From contig NZ_CP016076.1 in the NCBI RefSeq assembly GCF_001941625.1, positions 1,922,001-1,986,000 on the forward strand: a DNA stretch of 64,000 nt. Reading direction: 5' to 3'. The position numbers and the translations under genes were made by a program. The notes below the pieces were generated by a model. The model worked only from the letters and a program-made list of their open reading frames with translations. It had not been told where the DNA came from and did not search any database. Below are positions 60,153-64,000 of this stretch, one piece after another. Source of the stretch: Actinoalloteichus fjordicus (GTDB taxonomy: Bacteria > Actinomycetota > Actinomycetes > Mycobacteriales > Pseudonocardiaceae). Position 1 is the first letter of the stretch. Each line of letters begins with the position of its first letter.

Positions 60153-61811
60153 ATGACGGTCCCGATCAGACGACGGAGAAGCCTGACCGCGCTCGCAGGC
60201 GCCTTATCCCTGGCGGTCGTCGCAGGCTGTGCGGGAGCACCCGCGACCAGCAGCCCGGCCACCTCGATCACCGCTTACACCGGAGCCACCGGCCAGCTCA
60301 CGGCCAACTTCAACCCGTACATCCTCACGTCCAACCAGCCGGGCCGCGGGATCATCTACGAGACGTTGATGTTCCTCAACCGCGCCAGGGCCGACGACCC
60401 CCGGCCGATGCTGGCCGAGGAGTTCGACTGGAACGACGACGGCACCGCGATCACCTTCCAGCTGCGCGAGGGCGTCCAGTGGACCGACGGTGAGGCCTTC
60501 ACCAGCGACGACGTGGTCTTCACCTTCGAGCTGATGGCGGAGCACGAGGCGCTGAACACCTCGGCGCTGCCCATCGAGTCCGTCGAGGCGGCCGGTGACA
60601 CCGAGGTGACGATCACCTTCGGGCGGCCCGCTTACACCGACCTGTGGACCATCGCCAGCGACACCTTCATCGTTCCCGAGCACATCTGGTCCGAGATCGA
60701 GGACCCGGTGACCTTCGGCAACGCCGAGCCAGTCGGCACGGGCGCGTTCGCGCTCAGCTCCTTCACCGCCCAGAGCTACGAGCTGACGGCCAACGAGAAC
60801 TACTGGGACGGGGACAAGTCCTACCTGGACTCCATTCGGTTCGTCTCGCACAGCGGAAACCAGTCCGCGCTCTCCGCGTTGACCGCCGGGCAGATCGACT
60901 GGGCGAGCATCTTCATCCCGGACATCGAGAACACCTACGGCTCGCGGGCAGAGGGCAATCATTACGAGGTCACCCCCGTCTACATCTCGACGCTCGGGGC
61001 GAACCTTGAGGAGGGGCCGACCAGCGACCTCGCCGTTCGGCAGGCCATCTACCGGGGCATCGACCGCGACCAGGTCAACGAGCTGAACTATGACGGACTG
61101 AGCACTCCGGCCACCCCCGGCATGCTGATGCTGCCGCGCGAGGAGGAGTTCCTCGCCGAGGACCTCCAGGGCGTGGTCCCCACCCACGAGCCCGACGAGG
61201 CACGGCAGATCCTTCAGGACGCCGGTTACACCGAGGGAGCCGACGGCATCTTCGTCAGCCCTGACGGCGATCCGTTGAGCATCGAGGTCAAGGTCGTCAC
61301 GGGGTACACCGATCAGATCGCCGCGCTGGACGTGATGCGTCAGCAGCTCGCCGAGGTCGGCATCGATCTCCAGCCCCGTGAGGTCTCCTTCGCGTCCTTC
61401 GTCGCGGATCGGGACAACGGCAACTTCGAGCTGGTCATCGACAACCTGTACGGCGGCGTCACGCCGTTCACGCTCTACGAGGACTTCTACTCCAGCGCGG
61501 CCGCCCCGCCCATCGGACAGCCCGCGACCAAGAACTTCGCGCGATTCCGCAGCGACGTCGTCGACGAGGCCCTGGAGGAGATCGCGGGCACCGAGGACGA
61601 GCAGGTCCACGCCGAGGCCTACGCGCGGATTCAGGAAGAGGTCGCCGAACAGCTGCCCTACATCCCGATCCTCCAGTCCATGGCGCTCAGCCAGTTCGCG
61701 GGCGCGAAGATCACCGGTTTCCCCACGGCGGACGACCCGTACGCGTTGCCGATGACGCACTCAGCGCCTGACCTGGGCATCGTCGCGGCGAACCTGCGCC
61801 CGGCGGAGTGA
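60153..61811 (+). CDS. ABC transporter substrate-binding lipoprotein (family 5)
   Basis: The 552-residue product has a lipoprotein signal (SLTALAGALSLAVVAGCAGA; Cys at about 26) and the family-5 extracellular solute-binding fold (FNPYILTSNQPGRGIIYETL; FQLREGVQWTDGEAFTSDDV; VRQAIYRGIDRDQVNELNYD). ATG 60153 follows GGAGGA. Peptides or oligosaccharides are possible; ROK control favours an oligosaccharide, which is inference. Confidence 0.93.
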   Translation: MTVPIRRRRSLTALAGALSLAVVAGCAGAPATSSPATSITAYTGATGQLTANFNPYILTSNQPGRGIIYETLMFLNRARADDPRPMLAEEFDWNDDGTAITFQLREGVQWTDGEAFTSDDVVFTFELMAEHEALNTSALPIESVEAAGDTEVTITFGRPAYTDLWTIASDTFIVPEHIWSEIEDPVTFGNAEPVGTGAFALSSFTAQSYELTANENYWDGDKSYLDSIRFVSHSGNQSALSALTAGQIDWASIFIPDIENTYGSRAEGNHYEVTPVYISTLGANLEEGPTSDLAVRQAIYRGIDRDQVNELNYDGLSTPATPGMLMLPREEEFLAEDLQGVVPTHEPDEARQILQDAGYTEGADGIFVSPDGDPLSIEVKVVTGYTDQIAALDVMRQQLAEVGIDLQPREVSFASFVADRDNGNFELVIDNLYGGVTPFTLYEDFYSSAAAPPIGQPATKNFARFRSDVVDEALEEIAGTEDEQVHAEAYARIQEEVAEQLPYIPILQSMALSQFAGAKITGFPTADDPYALPMTHSAPDLGIVAANLRPAE

Positions 61812-61848
61812 GCGTGCCTGCCGGGCAGGAGTCCGGGGAGGCCCGGAC

Positions 61849-62838
61849 ATGACCTATCTCCGTCGAAAACTGCTCTTCTACCTGGTCGCGGCCTGGGTGG
61901 CGATCACGATCAACTTCCTGATCCCGCGACTGATGCCGGGCTCGCCCGTCGACGCACTGCTGGGCAGGCTCCAGCAGGCGGGCGGAGCGGTGTCGGCGGA
62001 GGCGAGGGCCTCGCTGGAACTCCTGCTCGGTTACGGCGGGCAGGGCAACCTCTGGGAGCAGTACGTCGGCTACCTGGGCAATCTGCTGCGCGGGGACTTC
62101 GGCGTCTCGTCCACCTACTTCCCGACCGAGGTGTCGACCATCCTCGGCGCGGCCCTGCCGTGGACGCTGGTCCTGGTCGGCCTGTGCACGTGTCTGTCCT
62201 TCGTTCTGGGCGTCACCCTGGGAATGGTGGTCGGCTGGCGGCGGGGCGGCAGGCTGGACAACCTGGTCCCGATCGCGACGTTCCTGGCGGCCGTGCCCTA
62301 CTTCTGGCTGGCGCTCGTCCTGGTGTTCCTGCTCGGGTCGACGTTGCGGCTGCTGCCGCTGACGGGCGGCTACGAGTACGGCACGGTGATCGGCCTCAAC
62401 TGGGAGTTCATCGGTTCGGCCTTGTATCACGCGCTGCTCCCCGCGATCACCATCGTCCTCAGCTCGGTCGGCGGCTGGCTGCTGGGGATGCGCAACATGA
62501 TGGTCTCCACGATGGGAGAGGACTACGTTCTCACGGCCGAGGCGAAGGGCCTCCGCCCCCGGCGGGTCATGATCACCTATGCCGCGCGGAACGCGGTGAT
62601 CCCCAGCATCGCCGGCTTCGCGATCTCCTTGGGCTTCGTGGTGAGCGGCTCGATCGTCACCGAGGTCGTGTTCTCCTATCCGGGAATCGGCTTCACGCTG
62701 CTCCAGGCGGTGCAGAACAACGACTATCCGTTGATGCAGGCCGTCTTCCTGGTGATCACGCTCACCGTTCTTGGCGCGAACCTCCTGGTCGATCTGCTGT
62801 ACGCGGTGATCGACCCTCGGACAAGGCAGGCGGGGTGA
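61849..62838 (+). CDS. ABC transporter permease (DppB-like)
   Basis: The 329-residue membrane protein (MTYLRRKLLFYLVAAWVAIT; NFLIPRLMPGSPVDALLGRL) has six predicted helices and the EAA loop (EDYVLTAEAKGLRPRRVMIT). It pairs with the next gene as the transmembrane channel of the importer. GGGGAGG precedes ATG 61849. Confidence 0.93.
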   Translation: MTYLRRKLLFYLVAAWVAITINFLIPRLMPGSPVDALLGRLQQAGGAVSAEARASLELLLGYGGQGNLWEQYVGYLGNLLRGDFGVSSTYFPTEVSTILGAALPWTLVLVGLCTCLSFVLGVTLGMVVGWRRGGRLDNLVPIATFLAAVPYFWLALVLVFLLGSTLRLLPLTGGYEYGTVIGLNWEFIGSALYHALLPAITIVLSSVGGWLLGMRNMMVSTMGEDYVLTAEAKGLRPRRVMITYAARNAVIPSIAGFAISLGFVVSGSIVTEVVFSYPGIGFTLLQAVQNNDYPLMQAVFLVITLTVLGANLLVDLLYAVIDPRTRQAG

Positions 62839-63803
62839 TGACAGGGATGGACGGTCAGAAGGAAGTCACTCCGCCGACCACCACGGCGGCCCCCTCGGCA
62901 CCCGCGCCGAGTGCGGGCGGTCGTGCACGTCCGGTCCGGATCGGCGGGCTGCTGCGTGACGGGAAGCTGCGGATCGGATTGAGCATCGTCGGATGCTTCG
63001 CGTTGATCGGGCTCCTCGGTCCCTTCTTCATCACCGACGTCGGCGCGATCAGCGATCAGGCGCTGCAACCGCCGTCGGCCGAGCACTGGCTGGGCACCAC
63101 GCAGACCGGTCAGGACATCTTCGGTCAGCTCGTCAACGCCACGCGCGGTTCCCTGATCGTCGGCCTCGTGGTCGGCCTCCTGGCGACGGTCCTCTCGGTG
63201 CTCGTGGGCGTCGTCGGCGGGTATCTCGGCGGGCGGGTGGACGAGGGTCTCTCGCTGGTGAGCAATGTCGTGCTGGTCATTCCGAGCCTGCCGTTGGTCA
63301 TCCTGATCACGAACTACCTGGACGGTGCGGGAATCCTGACGATCGCGCTGATCATCTCGATCACGAGTTGGGCCGCCTCGGCGCGAGTGCTGCGAGCACA
63401 GACCCTCTCGGTGCGATCCCGCGACTACGTGGCCGCCGCCCGCGCGATGGGCGAGCGCACCTGGCGGGTGGTGTTCGTCGAGATCCTGCCGAATCTGCTG
63501 CCGGTGATCGCATCCCAGTTCGTGTTCGCGATCATCTTCGCGATCCTGACCGAGGCAGGCCTGTCGTTCCTCGGACTCGGCGGCATCGACTACCTGACCT
63601 GGGGGACGATGCTCTACTTCGCGCAGAACGCCCAGGCCCTGGCCTTGGGCGCCTGGTGGTGGTTCATTCCACCGGGCCTGTCGATCGCGCTGGTCGGCGC
63701 AGGCCTCTCCCTGATCAATTTCAGCTTCGACGAACTGATCAACCCGAGGCTGCGTGCACCGGGAGTTCCCCGGCCCGCCCGGAAGACGAGGAGGCGCTCG
63801 TGA
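62838..63803 (+). CDS. ABC transporter permease (DppC-like)
   Basis: The 321-residue product has a Pro/Ala-rich cytoplasmic N-terminus (about 45 residues), then the DppC core (LGTTQTGQDIFGQLVNATRG; EAA loop SRDYVAAARAMGERTWRVVF; AGLSFLGLGGIDYLTWGTML). ATG 62838 shares its A with the previous TGA (TGATG). Upstream codons in the same frame belong to a shadow of the previous permease. Confidence 0.94.
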   Translation: MTGMDGQKEVTPPTTTAAPSAPAPSAGGRARPVRIGGLLRDGKLRIGLSIVGCFALIGLLGPFFITDVGAISDQALQPPSAEHWLGTTQTGQDIFGQLVNATRGSLIVGLVVGLLATVLSVLVGVVGGYLGGRVDEGLSLVSNVVLVIPSLPLVILITNYLDGAGILTIALIISITSWAASARVLRAQTLSVRSRDYVAAARAMGERTWRVVFVEILPNLLPVIASQFVFAIIFAILTEAGLSFLGLGGIDYLTWGTMLYFAQNAQALALGAWWWFIPPGLSIALVGAGLSLINFSFDELINPRLRAPGVPRPARKTRRRS

Positions 63804-64000
63804 TCACCGACGATCCCGAACCGAGCCGACGGGGCAGGCGAGATCCGGCCGGGAGCGAGCCGCCTGCGGCCGCGTCGATCGGGTCCGACTCCCCTGCGGA
63901 CGTGCCTGCCGAGGACAGCCCCGATCCGGTGCGGCACACCCTCGGCGCGCCGGTGCTGACCGTTCGCGGGCTGACCGTGCACTACGAGACGGACCAGCAG
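63800..64000 (+). CDS. ABC transporter ATP-binding protein (5' end only)
   Basis: GTG 63800 overlaps the permease stop by 4 bp. The visible 67 residues comprise a disordered acidic leader and the first strand of an ATPase domain (GAPVLTVRGLTVHYETDQQ); the Walker motifs lie beyond the right edge. It would complete the importer with a second ATPase perhaps following. Confidence 0.85.
   Translation, partial: MITDDPEPSRRGRRDPAGSEPPAAASIGSDSPADVPAEDSPDPVRHTLGAPVLTVRGLTVHYETDQQ

Noticed and set aside
1-64000. tRNA, rRNA, CRISPR arrays, insertion sequences or prophage
   Set aside because: No cloverleaf-like gene, regularly spaced repeat, transposase or integrase frame was recognised on either strand.

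Overview
The window is 64 kb of high-GC actinobacterial chromosome with GTG, ATG and occasional TTG starts, GTGA/ATGA gene overlaps and several apparently leaderless genes. Two blocks follow gene orders known from mycobacteria and relatives: hflX / lexA / LysM protein / nrdR / nrdJ at the left, and ffh ... rpsP-khpA-rimM-trmD-rplS-lepB-rnhB-DUF2469 at the right. With a B12-dependent ribonucleotide reductase, IdeR, DUF4192 and DUF3558 proteins, this suggests a filamentous actinomycete, probably Pseudonocardiales. The family assignment is inference. No rRNA, tRNA, CRISPR array, insertion sequence or prophage was seen.

Layout. 1-9.6 kb: partial MFS transporter, HflX GTPase, a secreted beta-propeller protein, then the SOS region (LexA divergent from a LysM cell-division-inhibitor-like gene, with two SOS boxes between) and nrdR-nrdJ closed by a strong terminator. 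9.7-15.1 kb: accessory stretch with a decayed toxin-antitoxin pair (nonsense codon in the antitoxin, frameshift in the toxin), a small charged orphan protein, a secreted PQQ-type sugar dehydrogenase with a CBM2 domain, a TetR regulator and an ACT-domain protein. 15.4-19.6 kb: a GntR regulator and a permease / DUF1537 kinase / PdxA-like dehydrogenase operon for four-carbon acid sugars. 19.8-29.3 kb: secreted S15 peptidase, DUF4192 protein preceded by two DnaA-box-like sites, the ideR-galK-galE-S9 peptidase operon, and a sulfurtransferase. 29.9-41.2 kb: DUF3558 lipoprotein, AcuC-type deacetylase beside a GNAT/acyl-CoA-synthetase protein acetyltransferase, two divergent MarR-type regulators around a shared palindrome, a two-component system with a divergent membrane protein and a repeated 28-bp motif, and gluconate permease plus gluconokinase. 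41.7-47.6 kb: a DUF262/DUF1524 protein with a RAMA-like C-terminus (GmrSD-like, probable modified-DNA restriction) behind a very large DUF4132 protein. 47.9-58.4 kb: protein export and translation block. 58.7-64 kb: ROK repressor divergent from a family-5 ABC importer that runs off the right edge.

The most novel-looking items are the DUF4132 + DUF262-RAMA pair, the 28-bp repeat shared by the two-component operon and its divergent membrane gene, the decayed toxin-antitoxin locus, and the paired DnaA-like boxes. No database search was possible. Family names rest on recognised motifs and gene order.
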